From the NCBI GenBank assembly GCA_025997955.1, contig BNVH01000077.1:1-16493 (forward strand): a stretch of DNA of 16,493 nucleotides, read 5' to 3'. This stretch comes from Synergistales bacterium (lineage in GTDB: Bacteria; Synergistota; Synergistia; Synergistales; Aminobacteriaceae). Both the position numbers and the translations under genes were made by a program. The number at the start of each line of letters is the position of its first letter. Within the stretch, counting starts at the first letter, position 1. The notes below the pieces were generated by a model. That model did not search any database. It worked only from the letters and a program-made list of their open reading frames with translations, and was not told where the DNA came from. Below, one piece after another: positions 1 through 9,100 of the stretch.

Positions 1-2
1 TT

Positions 3-50
3 GAGATTATTCGTCAGTATATCGAACAACAACAAACGCCAAAAGACTAA
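3..50 (+). CDS. tnpA: C-terminal end of an IS200/IS605-family TnpA transposase (partial, starts before the window)
   Basis: Only the last 15 codons are present, reading EIIRQYIEQQQTPKD and then TAA. The segment IIRQYIEQQ resembles the C-terminal helix of IS200/IS605 TnpA (Y1 HUH transposase), where an I-R-x-Y-I-E-x-Q pattern is common. The catalytic HUH and tyrosine residues lie upstream, outside the window, so activity cannot be judged. The call is supported by what follows directly: two perfect hairpins, the second of the type found at the right end of these elements. Such a short fragment alone would not carry the identification; the combination makes it likely. Confidence 0.6.
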   Translation, partial: EIIRQYIEQQQTPKD

Positions 51-55
51 AAGCG

Positions 56-111
56 TTTCGCCTACGGCGAAAAGTTCCTTATATCCCCGCCATGAATGGC
101 GGGGTTTTACG
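56..111 (+). mobile_element. Right end of an IS200/IS605-type element: two subterminal hairpins
   Basis: A perfect 7-bp hairpin (TTTCGCC, loop TAC, GGCGAAA; 56-72) is followed by a perfect 9-bp hairpin (CCCCGCCAT, loop GA, ATGGCGGGG; 85-104) and then TTTTACGG. IS200/IS605 elements have no inverted terminal repeats; their ends are recognised as subterminal hairpins by TnpA, and this layout just after a TnpA-like tail fits. The exact cleavage point cannot be fixed from one end. The first hairpin may also stop transcription of tnpA. Confidence 0.6.
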
Positions 112-128
112 GAACGTTGGATAAAATA

Positions 129-181
129 ACCCCTGAGTTCGGCACTTTCTGGACAAGGCGAAAGCACTTACTGTCAGGGGT
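129..181 (-). terminator. Probable rho-independent terminator of the AlbA_2 gene
   Basis: Read on the minus strand, an 8-bp stem ACCCCTGA / TCAGGGGT encloses a 37-nt loop that contains a smaller CTTTC/GAAAG stem, and is followed by TATTTTAT. It begins six bases after the stop codon of the minus-strand gene. The loop is long for a simple terminator, so the assignment is moderate. Confidence 0.5.
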
Positions 182-186
182 GGACA

Positions 187-1605
187 TCAAAAGATTATTC
201 TGTATGCGAAAATATTACATTTTTTTGTACTTTTGTCAATGTCAGCATTATTTAAGTTTCCTTTAATGTCAGATATTTTCACGACCCAATGCCCACCTTT
301 TGCCGCGCCGACGCGCTCTACTAGTCCCGCTTTTTTCAGAACGTCAATATTTTTCTGAACACCGCGAGGACTCATACCGATATTTTCCGCCATTGCTTTC
401 GCGCTGATTGTCGGTTGTCCGAGCATTAGCTTTATTATCGTTCGCTGAACCTCGTTTTCTACGAACTTTGCTGCGAATTCATCTACGAACTTTTCTGTGA
501 ATTGATTGTTGTCGACAAAAAACGTGACACTGACCTCACTCGGCGACGCTTCAAACAGTGGCTCGCGTTTGCCTGCTTCTTTGCAAGCCGTAGTTATCCG
601 CTCAATCCCGCGACCCCACGTTTCAATGTAACCCGCCCGATAAAAGGCGTAGGCGATTTTAGGGTTGTACGGGCGCGACCTATGCTTTTTCAGCAGATTA
701 TCGACCGTCCAATTCTCCGGCAATCTACCGTCGTTATAAACGATAACGCAATCGGGGAACACCTTAATCTGAATCGGTATGCCAGTCGTATAATCGCGGT
801 GGACAATCGCGTTAAAGATGGCTTCGCGCAGGGCTGGGTACGGAATCGGATAATCTGTGACGCGCAATACCCCCTCGTAGCTGATGATGCCCTTGAAGTA
901 TTTGCGGTAAATCGTGTCTACGATTTGGTCGGCCACCGTTATCAACGAACCGTGAAACTCGTCCTGATAAATCAAGTCTGCGCCGTTCTCAAAATAGCCA
1001 ATCTTAACGAACGCACCGAACACATATTTTTCCGGGTTGTGGTGGAACAGCAAAACGGCGGCGCGGGTAAGTTCGCCATCTTCAAGAAGCGAAAGACTGT
1101 CAAGCAGAGCTTCGTCGCTCATCTCTAAGTCAGTTTTCTGCAAGCGTTCGCTCGCGACGGCTTTTTCGCGGAATGTGCGGAACGCGGACGTGTCCAAGTC
1201 CGAAATCTTAACTTTGGGTATGACAATGCCATCCCAAGTTTTTCCCAATCGGCGCAGGATGAAATTGTTAAGCTCGCTCCCGCCCAACTCTTGCGTCGTG
1301 CTACCGGAGCGGATATAATGCCGCCCGCGAAAACTGACGGGAGTACCGCTCGCGTCAACGCTTACGGCGATATATTGCTTGCCGCCCTCGGTCAGCAATT
1401 CAACGGACGGAACAATACCCAAAGCGTGGCTTATCGTGTTCGGTAGTTCTTCCAGAAGTTCTTTGGCGTTATCAACTCCGACGACCACTCCGTCGTCGTT
1501 GCGCCCAACTTCAAGCGTGCCGCCCTGCGCGTTAGCAAGTCCGCATATACCTCTAAGAAAATCATCGCGCCATTGGCGTTTCCATTCGATTTTTTGGTTT
1601 TCCAC
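187..1605 (-). CDS. AlbA_2 (Schlafen-type) ATP-binding, winged-helix regulator-like protein
   Basis: This is a 472-residue protein of the COG2865 type. Residues 1-120 resemble the AlbA_2 domain (IEWKRQW, then FLRGICGLANAQGG and a G-x-D-D-G-x-V-x-G segment). Around 285-360 a GHKL-like ATPase part shows ALREAIFNAIVHRDY, NDGRLPENW and YIETWGRGIERI. Residues 375-460 look like a winged helix (ISAKAMAENIGMSPRGVQKN). The family is annotated as nucleic-acid-binding ATPases or transcriptional regulators; its substrate is generally unknown and some members sit in defence or mobile regions. I chose the GTG start at 1605 because GGGAGG lies 6 nt upstream and the AlbA_2 homology starts right there. The frame stays open for 66 more codons, but that stretch is unlike the family and overlaps the likely promoter. 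It stands alone, next to an IS end and divergent from rpmB, which suggests accessory DNA. Confidence 0.8.
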   Translation of the reverse strand: MENQKIEWKRQWRDDFLRGICGLANAQGGTLEVGRNDDGVVVGVDNAKELLEELPNTISHALGIVPSVELLTEGGKQYIAVSVDASGTPVSFRGRHYIRSGSTTQELGGSELNNFILRRLGKTWDGIVIPKVKISDLDTSAFRTFREKAVASERLQKTDLEMSDEALLDSLSLLEDGELTRAAVLLFHHNPEKYVFGAFVKIGYFENGADLIYQDEFHGSLITVADQIVDTIYRKYFKGIISYEGVLRVTDYPIPYPALREAIFNAIVHRDYTTGIPIQIKVFPDCVIVYNDGRLPENWTVDNLLKKHRSRPYNPKIAYAFYRAGYIETWGRGIERITTACKEAGKREPLFEASPSEVSVTFFVDNNQFTEKFVDEFAAKFVENEVQRTIIKLMLGQPTISAKAMAENIGMSPRGVQKNIDVLKKAGLVERVGAAKGGHWVVKISDIKGNLNNADIDKSTKKCNIFAYRIIF

Positions 1606-1611
1606 GTTGAG

Positions 1612-1617
1612 CCTCCC
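1612..1617 (-). promoter_or_regulatory. Shine-Dalgarno that fixes the GTG start of the AlbA_2 gene
   Basis: On the minus strand GGGAGG lies 6 nt upstream of a GTG at 1605, the first codon of the conserved AlbA_2 domain. None of the upstream ATG codons of the longer frame has a comparable site. Confidence 0.7.
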
Positions 1618-1682
1618 TGCTACTTGGAGATTGTCGGTTTTGTCGCGGTCAATTTCCATAATGTCCGACGTGTCGCATTCTA

Positions 1683-1711
1683 ATTGTATGACAATAGTCG
1701 GCGTCCGTAAA
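1683..1711 (-). promoter_or_regulatory. Probable sigma-A promoter of the AlbA_2 gene
   Basis: On the minus strand TTTACG (1711-1706) and TACAAT (1688-1683) are separated by exactly 17 nt, about 80 nt upstream of the GTG start. The -10 matches 5 of 6 and the -35 matches 4 of 6 consensus bases. The position argues against the longer reading of this gene. Confidence 0.45.
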
Positions 1712-1821
1712 CACCAAAATATCAACGGAGAGGATTTTTTTATTCTGGCACGCTTTCCCGTTTGAAATTTTTTGATTTTAAAAATCCATTTCAAAAATTT
1801 CATTCTTGTTTTCGCGCGTTA

Positions 1822-1830
1822 TGATATAAT
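1822..1830 (+). promoter_or_regulatory. Extended -10 promoter of rpmB
   Basis: TGATATAAT is a perfect TATAAT preceded by a TGn extension, 54 nt upstream of the rpmB start. No clear -35 is present at the usual distance (TTCTTG at 1803-1808 is weak), which fits an extended -10 promoter. Confidence 0.6.
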
Positions 1831-1884
1831 CACGAGGCTGTATAGCATATTGTCTTTTATCAAGAACAAGGGGGAACTTTAGAT

Positions 1885-2085
1885 ATGGCAAGAGTATGCC
1901 AGTGTTGTGGGCGCGGCCCCGTTACGGGAAACAAAGTGAGCCACTCTAACAGACACACACGCCGTCGTTGGCTCATCAACCTTCAGGACGCGAGAATTGA
2001 CGTAGGCGATGGTACGACGTTCAAGGTGCGAGTCTGCGCTCGGTGCCTGAAGTCCGGTTTCGTCAAAAGAGCGGCGGGCGTTTGA
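1885..2085 (+). CDS. rpmB: Large ribosomal subunit protein bL28
   Basis: This 66-residue basic protein is of normal length for L28. It shows the family core (GNKVSHSNRHTRRRW, then NLQ and the C-terminal RVCARCLKSG). Two cysteine pairs, C5-x2-C8 and C51-x2-C54, make this the zinc-binding form of L28 rather than the cysteine-free form. A GGGGG ribosome binding site lies about 10 nt upstream of the ATG. The gene has its own promoter and is followed by a very stable hairpin, so it is probably transcribed apart from the flagellar operon that begins 40 bases later. Confidence 0.95.
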   Translation: MARVCQCCGRGPVTGNKVSHSNRHTRRRWLINLQDARIDVGDGTTFKVRVCARCLKSGFVKRAAGV

Positions 2086-2097
2086 AATTTATTTACA

Positions 2098-2125
2098 AAG
2101 GACGCGACTCGGTTGCGTCCTTATT
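2098..2125 (+). terminator. Terminator of rpmB
   Basis: Stem AAGGACGCGAC pairs with GTTGCGTCCTT across a TCG loop: 11 pairs including one G-U. The following TATTG is a poor U-tract, so termination may be partial. It separates rpmB from the sigma-28 promoter whose -35 begins three bases later. Confidence 0.65.
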
Positions 2126-2127
2126 GC

Positions 2128-2155
2128 TAAAGATATTAGTTTATATTGCCGATAA
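2128..2155 (+). promoter_or_regulatory. Sigma-28 (FliA/SigD) promoter of the flgM operon
   Basis: TAAA at 2128-2131 and a perfect GCCGATAA at 2148-2155 are separated by 16 nt, matching the flagellar sigma-28 consensus (TAAA, about 15 nt, GCCGATAA). It sits about 60 nt before flgM. Because FlgM is the anti-sigma factor of sigma-28, this makes a direct negative feedback loop. Confidence 0.85.
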
Positions 2156-2216
2156 AAATTATAGAAAGAGAAATTGCTATATAAAAATTCATGGAAATTT
2201 AAGGAGAGGTTTATAG

Positions 2217-2504
2217 ATGATAGAGAAAATATTCAGTCCGTTTGTTGCTGATGTCGGGACAAAATCAAGAGCGAAGAAGGCATATGGCGGCGGCGAGACG
2301 AAAAACGCGGCCGACGGCGCGGAGTTTAGCGCGTTTGCCGTTGAGCTTGCCCGTATTTCCGGTGAACTCAAGGGTACGCCCGATGTCCGTCAGGACATGG
2401 TCGACGATTTCAAGAAAAAAGTGGAGGCCGGGGAGTATAAACCTCCGCTTGAGAAGATCGCCCATAATCTCTTCTTGGCCGGAATACTCAACGCTCAAGA
2501 ATAA
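2217..2504 (+). CDS. flgM: FlgM, anti-sigma-28 factor
   Basis: This 95-residue protein carries the FlgM sigma-28-binding region at its C-terminal half: the segment VRQDMVDDFKKKVEAGEYK (about 57-75) followed by a helix ending LFLAGIL. The D-x-x-K-x-x-V-E-x-G-E-Y-K pattern is typical. The N-terminal half is polar and unlike other FlgM proteins, as expected for a segment that stays unfolded for export. FlgM binds sigma-28 in the cytoplasm until the completed hook-basal body exports it. The ATG follows AAGGAGAGG at good spacing. It is the first gene after the sigma-28 promoter and is followed by flgN, the standard order. Confidence 0.85.
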   Translation: MIEKIFSPFVADVGTKSRAKKAYGGGETKNAADGAEFSAFAVELARISGELKGTPDVRQDMVDDFKKKVEAGEYKPPLEKIAHNLFLAGILNAQE

Positions 2505-2515
2505 CAAATTATCAT

Positions 2516-3034
2516 ATGACTGAGGCGTCGAGGCAGCCCAAAGCGCAAGATGTTTCTTTGGCGGTCAAGGATTTGACTATGGCCGTCTTGGACGAGGCTG
2601 ACCTCATAGACGAACTTTATGACGCCGTTGTAAGGCAAAGAGACGCTGTCAGAGACGGTGATAACGAAGAGGCCCAGAGCCTAATGAAAGATATTCAGGA
2701 TATATCTTTTGATGTTCAGGCTCAGGAGACCTTGCGAACAAGGCTTGCGGGCGCGGTGGCGGCGAGTTTCGGGTGCGAGCCCAAGGTGTCGGATTTATAT
2801 AACGCTATACTGTCCGACCCCGCGCTTAACGCAAACGAAGCCCCTCTTTTTAACGAGGCCGGCGAGCGCCTAAAGCACGCCGTGTCAACGCTAAAAATGG
2901 AAATGTCCGTCTTGAGCGGGCTTGTGGAGCATAACGAGAGATTTGGGGCTATGCTTTTGTCAGAGTGGAAACGTCTCAATACCGGCTTTGGCTCAGGCCC
3001 AAAGCAATCCGGCGGTTTGGATTTCAGGGGGTAA
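2516..3034 (+). CDS. flgN: FlgN, export chaperone for FlgK and FlgL
   Basis: This 172-residue, mostly helical acidic protein has the length and heptad-like helices of FlgN, starting with a helix around LIDELYDAVVRQRDAV (about 30-45). Similarity is weak and position is a large part of the evidence: it lies between flgM and flgK, where FlgN is found in most operons of this type. FlgN holds the C-terminal helices of FlgK and FlgL and delivers them to the export gate. No good Shine-Dalgarno precedes the ATG, which lies 11 nt after the flgM stop, so translational coupling to flgM is likely. Confidence 0.7.
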   Translation: MTEASRQPKAQDVSLAVKDLTMAVLDEADLIDELYDAVVRQRDAVRDGDNEEAQSLMKDIQDISFDVQAQETLRTRLAGAVAASFGCEPKVSDLYNAILSDPALNANEAPLFNEAGERLKHAVSTLKMEMSVLSGLVEHNERFGAMLLSEWKRLNTGFGSGPKQSGGLDFRG

Positions 3035-3040
3035 TGTAAA

Positions 3041-6000
3041 ATGGTGTTAAGCAGTTTTTTTGGGTTGGAAATGGGCAAACGAGCCCTGAACTCTTTCCGC
3101 AGGGGCATAGAGGTGGCCGGTCATAACGTCTCAAACGTCGCCACGGAGGGCTACTCGCGTCAGCGCGTGGAGCTATCCACAACGGAGCCTTATACAAAGC
3201 CCGGCCTTATGCGTCCTGAAATACCTGGGCAGATAGGCACGGGCGTCAAAGTAGATCAGATAGTCCGTATGAGGGATATTTTCTTAGACCTCCAATATCG
3301 CGCGGAGAATACCGATTTGGGCTACTGGGAAAAAATAAATAAACTTTACGACGTGGTGCAATCATACATCTCTGAACCGTCAGGGCAGGGAATCCGCGCC
3401 GAGATGGATATATTCTGGTCAGCCCTGAGCGAGCTTCAAAAAATGCCCGAGAGCACCGCGCTCCGTCAGACGGTAGTGGAGTCGGCCAAGTCCCTTGGCT
3501 CGATGCTAAACAGCCTCTCGAGCGGATTTGACGAATATTCCTCCATGGTCAACACCGAGGTCAAGAACATGGTCGATCAGGCCAACTCCATTCTTCACCA
3601 AGTGGCCGATCTCAACGTCACGATAAGCCAGCTTCAGGCCTTGGGACAAAACCCCAACGACCTCCTCGACAAGCGCGATCTGCTCCTCGACCACTTGTCC
3701 GGGATGCTCGACGTGGATTATCAAGAGCCCTACACCGGCAACGACGTGACGGGCGAGTACTTTATCACCCTAAACGGCAGGACGCTCGTTCAGGGTGGTC
3801 AGGTCCGCGAGCTTGTGGCCCACGCTTTTCAATGGGACGGAAAGGTCTATTATGACGTTCAGGTCACGAGCAACGAGTTTGACATAACCGACCCCAACGT
3901 GGCGCTCGTCTTGGCCACAGGGCCGGAGGGCATACACCAGCTCAACATAGACAGGCTCGCCAACGGTGAAGAGTGGACCATCGGCGGCGAGGACCCGTTT
4001 TGCATAGAGCCCGACGGCTCACTCACCCGGGACCCCGTCACGGGAGACCCCATACGCTCCCGCACTCGCCCCATGACCATAACGGAGCCTCTCGGCCTCT
4101 CGTCGTCTTTCCGTATCCAAGTAGGCAGCCAGGGTACGTTGGTTCCGTCCAAGACCTTCAATGACGTGCTGCTCGGCGCGGGCAATATCTTGGGATCCGG
4201 TCAGCAAGGCGACACATATTCTTTCCGCGTGGGCGTAAACGACTATGAGGCAACTATAACAGTAACTTGGGACAACGCCAACAACAACTGGAGACTTTCA
4301 AGTGACACCGGAGCGAGGGGCAATACCGGAACGAATGGCAATCTCACCGTCGATAATTTGACGAACTTCATGAATACGGCCTTTAAGGGCATGGGCGAAA
4401 ACGCTCTGACCGTGGCCACCAAACAGACGGACGGCACTACCACAAACTTCAACATAAGCTCACCCAGCAATCACCTCATATCCATATCCGACGTTGTGGG
4501 AAACTTGGCCTCCCAGATGGGCATGGCCAACCCTAACCCGACTATCACGATAGACGTGGACGCCTCGGATAGCCTTGAGATTATACGCAACAAGATAAAC
4601 GAAAAATACCAAGAGGCCTTTGGGCTGACCGTCCCGGAGCAGTGGGTTCACGCCTCGCTCGTACAGGCCGACGACCAGTCTTGGTATCTCACCATAGCCG
4701 CCGACGTGGCGGGCGAGGCCCAGAGAATCACCCTGATGGGCGACGTGGATGGCAACAACCAAACACTGCGCCGCTTGGGGCTGGTAAAGCTTGATTCAAC
4801 CGAGACGCTACAGCAGACCGACGTGTATGCGGGTGGAGTTGTATTGGATTCCACTGTCGCAACTACGACTACAAATTTTGATGTTACTGACGCGGCCGGT
4901 AATACAGTAAGTTTTACCGCGACTTGGGATCCTGTCGGCAACCCCGCCGCGGTCCCCCCGATACCGCCGCATTGGGATCTGACCAACGGTACCAACGCGC
5001 TGACTGGCACTTCCGCTGGAAATACCTTAACCACCAGAGAGCTTGCGAACTATATGCAGAGCGTCTTTGACGCGCTTGGCAGCGATATATCCGTGGCCGT
5101 GAACGCCGGAGTTGTGACACCCGTAACTACGACGCCTCCAGTGGGCGGTTCCTTCATTACGTTTAAATCCAGCACAGGCGCAGTCACTGCGACTGGTTTC
5201 AACAGCATAACCAACGCCCCGGTGTACCGCGAGGTCTCGGCTTATTCCAAAGTCGCCGTGGACGCGTCGTTTGCTTTTGATAATATTCGCTATCTCTCCT
5301 CGGACAACGTTTTCAATAAGGCGCGGCGCGTGCCGTCCGGCACAAACCGAAACGACTACTCGGCCAAGGCGCTTGAGACAGTCAGCGAGGGTATGTGGTT
5401 TGAGCTCAAAAACGTAGGGCAGACCACTATAAAGGTTCTTCACCACGTCAAAAACGGCGAGATAAAGGCCCTTGAGGAGATACGCGACGGGATTATCCCA
5501 GATCTTCAGGGACAGCTCAACGACATAGCCTACACGCTTGTCAAAAACTTCAACGCTTACCAGTACTCCGGCTACGGCGTGGGAGACAACAAAACCACAA
5601 CGGGCGTCGCGTTCTTCGACCCGCTCGGTACGTCTTGGAAGGCGGCTAAGCTGCTTGACGTGAACAACGCGGTGGAAAACAGCGTCAGCCTTATAGGCGC
5701 CGCGATGGGCAAATCGGACGGAACCGGACGCGCCATATACGGCACTACCGCCGGAGCCGGAGACGGCGCTAACGCGTCCCGCATGGGAGGCTTGAAGACC
5801 TCGAAACTCCTGAGTGACGGGAGCGCTTCGTTCGGCGAGTTCTACGAGGCGTACTTGGCCAAAATAGGCAGCGAGGCGGGGCGCGCGTCGCTTATGTACA
5901 AATCCCAACTGAACCTCGTCGACCAGATAGACGCCCAGCGGCAGTCCGTCATGGGCGTCAATATAGATGAAGAGATGCTCGACATTCTTATGTTCAATAC

Positions 6001-6088
6001 CGCCTTTAACGCTATGGCGCGCTATGTCACCACGATAGACGAAATGCTCGACAGGCTTATAAACAGCTTCGGGCTCGTCGGAAGATAG
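3041..6088 (+). CDS. flgK: FlgK, hook-filament junction protein 1 (enlarged)
   Basis: The ends are diagnostic. The N-terminus has GLEMGKRALNSFRRGIEVAG and then HNVSNVATEGYSRQ (28-41). The C-terminus has NIDEEMLDILMFNTAFNA and a final helix around TTIDEMLDRLINSFG. These terminal helices form the D0/D1 core that packs at the hook-filament junction. At 1015 residues it is well above the usual 500-650 for FlgK. The extra length is central: two related beta-rich segments (about 390-475 and 612-706) share a T-W-D motif followed by a L-x-N-x-M-x-x-x-F helix. A segment near 499-572 resembles flagellin-IN modules. AGGGGG upstream of the ATG serves as ribosome binding site. Spacing to flgN and flgL is only a few bases. 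Confidence 0.93.
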   Translation: MVLSSFFGLEMGKRALNSFRRGIEVAGHNVSNVATEGYSRQRVELSTTEPYTKPGLMRPEIPGQIGTGVKVDQIVRMRDIFLDLQYRAENTDLGYWEKINKLYDVVQSYISEPSGQGIRAEMDIFWSALSELQKMPESTALRQTVVESAKSLGSMLNSLSSGFDEYSSMVNTEVKNMVDQANSILHQVADLNVTISQLQALGQNPNDLLDKRDLLLDHLSGMLDVDYQEPYTGNDVTGEYFITLNGRTLVQGGQVRELVAHAFQWDGKVYYDVQVTSNEFDITDPNVALVLATGPEGIHQLNIDRLANGEEWTIGGEDPFCIEPDGSLTRDPVTGDPIRSRTRPMTITEPLGLSSSFRIQVGSQGTLVPSKTFNDVLLGAGNILGSGQQGDTYSFRVGVNDYEATITVTWDNANNNWRLSSDTGARGNTGTNGNLTVDNLTNFMNTAFKGMGENALTVATKQTDGTTTNFNISSPSNHLISISDVVGNLASQMGMANPNPTITIDVDASDSLEIIRNKINEKYQEAFGLTVPEQWVHASLVQADDQSWYLTIAADVAGEAQRITLMGDVDGNNQTLRRLGLVKLDSTETLQQTDVYAGGVVLDSTVATTTTNFDVTDAAGNTVSFTATWDPVGNPAAVPPIPPHWDLTNGTNALTGTSAGNTLTTRELANYMQSVFDALGSDISVAVNAGVVTPVTTTPPVGGSFITFKSSTGAVTATGFNSITNAPVYREVSAYSKVAVDASFAFDNIRYLSSDNVFNKARRVPSGTNRNDYSAKALETVSEGMWFELKNVGQTTIKVLHHVKNGEIKALEEIRDGIIPDLQGQLNDIAYTLVKNFNAYQYSGYGVGDNKTTTGVAFFDPLGTSWKAAKLLDVNNAVENSVSLIGAAMGKSDGTGRAIYGTTAGAGDGANASRMGGLKTSKLLSDGSASFGEFYEAYLAKIGSEAGRASLMYKSQLNLVDQIDAQRQSVMGVNIDEEMLDILMFNTAFNAMARYVTTIDEMLDRLINSFGLVGR

Positions 6089-6104
6089 AGGGAGGCTCAC
6101 TCAG

Positions 6105-9100
6105 ATGGTCATGGCAAACCGCGTCAGCACGATGGGGATGTTCTACGCTCTGAGAGGTTCCATGCAGAGCAATCTGCAAAACCTCCTGAATCTGCAAACC
6201 CAGATGCTCACGCAGAGGAAATATTCCAAGCTCTCGGACAACCCGGCGGAGATAGCGCGAGCTCTTTCGATTGAGTCCTCTATGGCGTCTACCGCCAACT
6301 ATATAAGCAGCCAAAACAGCGCGCTTGAGACCATGAGCTACACGGAGGGCGCGTTGGCGTCCGCCGTCGATATACTGCAAAAAATACGCGTCAAGGTTAT
6401 CAACGCCGGAGACGGCGCTTTGGACGCCACGGCGGCCGGCGCTATAGCTGACGAGATAGACGCCCTCAAGGCCAACCTCATGGAGGTTTTGAACTCCAAA
6501 ATGGGCAACAAGTATATCTTCGGCGGCGCGGATACCGACACACGGCCATTTGTCATGGGCGCGGACGGGCAGATTAAATATGTTGGGTCTGACGAGCGCA
6601 TTCGCTACGAGATGGAGTCGGGTGTCCTGAGCGACGTTACTTTCACTGGGCTTGACATCATGCCCAATGACAATAAATCTTACTTTATATGCTCTCACTA
6701 CGTCCCGCTCGACTGGGGCTGGGAGGGGCGCGAGGAAAAAGTTCAGATAACGGTGGGAAACCGCACATTGTCGGTCTTTATCCCTGAGCAGTGGATCGAC
6801 GAAGTCGCGACGGGCGGCAACAAGGCCACGGACTACAACCGCTTCCGCGATCCCGACGAGCTTTCTAAAATATCCCTTGACGACTTGGCGACCTTGGTCA
6901 ACCGCGCTCTCGTGGAGCAGGGCGCTGATATGTTGGTCACCGCCACCGTAGAGAAAGACTACGCCGCGGGTCAGCAGAGGCTGATGTTCAAGAGCAACAC
7001 CGGCGAGATGATAGGCGTAACAGGATGGCCTACTACGGACTATCAGCCGATGGCTCAGTCGATAGCCGGCTTGGAGTTAGTGAAAGATCCGGCGGCTACC
7101 GGTTATTGGAACTTCAATGTCCTGACGGGCGACAAGAACGTCGATCTCGGGGCTTTGACTATCGGAACTTCTTATACGTTGTCCATAAGTGTTGCTGGAA
7201 AACCGTCTGTGCCAGTTTCATTTACTCCAGCTATTGTTTCTCCTTCTACAACTTACGATATGGATTCACTATTAGATAACCTGAACAACGCATTGACCGG
7301 TACAGGTCTCACCGCCGAAGCGCGCGATAATAAGCTTGCCCTTGTGTCTTCTGCTGGAGACTCTATACAAATCGACACCGCGTCCACGGCGCTCAAGCCG
7401 CTTTTCGGTAGTATAACGCAAAGTCAAGCCACTGATCAAGGCGGACTTAGGCAGCACGGCCTCATGGGGTCCGTTACGACCCTCGGCTGGCGCGGCGACG
7501 GCCTCGGAAAGCAGATAGATGTAACCGTAGGCACATCTAGCGCGACATTCAACCTCGACAACTATAAAAACATTTCCGAACTTGCCCAGGACATCAACGC
7601 GAAATTGAAGCCCGGTGTGGTTCCTCCGTTTGCGTCAATCATATCGGGACGCTTGGCCTTGCAGTCTAAGGACGGCGAAATAAAGGTAACGGATACTGGT
7701 ACTGGTACTCCTGGTGGCACAGCTCAGCTTTTCGGCACGGACTACGCAAGCGGTATCACAAGCTCGACAAGCTCTCTTGAGATCAAAGTCGCGGACTCAG
7801 CTCCCGTAAAGATTTATATAAACGACAAGGACACCCTTCAGATGATAGCCGAGCGTATCGACGCCATAGAGGGGCTGTACGCCCGCACGTCGGTCAACAA
7901 AGACCAGCTCGTAATCGCGGCTATACGTATCGGCGACGCCGCGCCCGACCCCCTTGCCCCCGTCGCCGCGACGGAAAAGCTGCATTATCCTTCATTCATG
8001 GTGACGGCCAACGGCATGGCGAACAGCCTGTTCAACTTCGGCAGCTTGGTAGACTCGGCCACCGGGATAGAGACGGGAGAACTGCGCTCAAAAGAGGAGA
8101 CGCGAGCGGTCGACCACAGTCATATGGATGTGTTCGACTACCTCGGCATGGAGACATGCCTGAAGAGCCGCGAGTTCAAGATGGACGAGAAGTTTATTAT
8201 AGGCGAAGAGACGGCTCCCGGCAGCGGAGTCTACACCGGTGAACCTCTGCGTTGGCGCATAATCAGCGGCTCCCGTGAGACTGAGATAACCATAAACGCA
8301 GGCGCGTATGACATGGCGCAGCTTGGCGAGAAGCTCAAGAACGCCGGCGCCGGGTGGCTTGATATATCTATAGACGTTCAGCCGGCTGGTTCGGACGCCA
8401 GAGAGGACGGCCTTGGCACGAGCGAGAACTTCGAGGACGCCACAGTGCGCCTTGTCGTTCGTGGCTTGCAGGGTCAGCCCGTCGTGTTCTTGGATATGAA
8501 CTCGCAAAGATACGCCGAGAAAGCCGGCCTCTCCACGGCTTTGCGCACAGATGTGGACGCGAACGGCAACCCCGTCACGGGCGTTAAATATATCAAATAC
8601 CCTGACGCGCCATGCCTTGATGACAACCTCCCAGCTATGATTCGCTTACAGAAGAGCTGCGGGCAATATTTCGATATTCGTCTGAAGCGCGGCGATGTCG
8701 AGGTATTCAACCCCGATTACCCCGGCGCGGGCCCTGAAAAGGTCGTAGACCGCGTAAAAGTGATGAACCAGATAGCCAAACAGGTGAACGAACAAGCTGG
8801 TTTTGAGATGATGAAAGTCTTCATTCCCGTGGACGCGAACGGAAAACAGCTCGAAAACGCGGCCTCTCTTGTCGCGCTTACCGGCGAGCCTTTCGAGGTG
8901 GTCGACCTACCCGTCATGGACCCGAACTGGAAAGACCACTCTGGCGGCATAGCCGCTCAGATGGGCATACATGGCGGCGTCACGGCCAATATGGACATCG
9001 TTGAGGTGACCACCACCACCACAGTGAATGGAACGACAACGACAGCGACGGGGAAACTGACGGACGCTACTAAGATGGGCGATATTGACGGATTGACAAC

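Noticed and set aside
1606..1803. 66-codon N-terminal extension of the AlbA_2 protein
   Set aside because: The extension is unlike the family, covers a probable promoter, and lacks a ribosome site, whereas GTG 1605 has GGGAGG at 6 nt.
5027..6100. Long minus-strand frame of 357 codons opposite flgK
   Set aside because: It lies wholly opposite a clearly conserved flgK end, has no recognisable domain, and such mirror frames are common in GC-biased genes. The same holds for 6057-6698 and 8907-9476.
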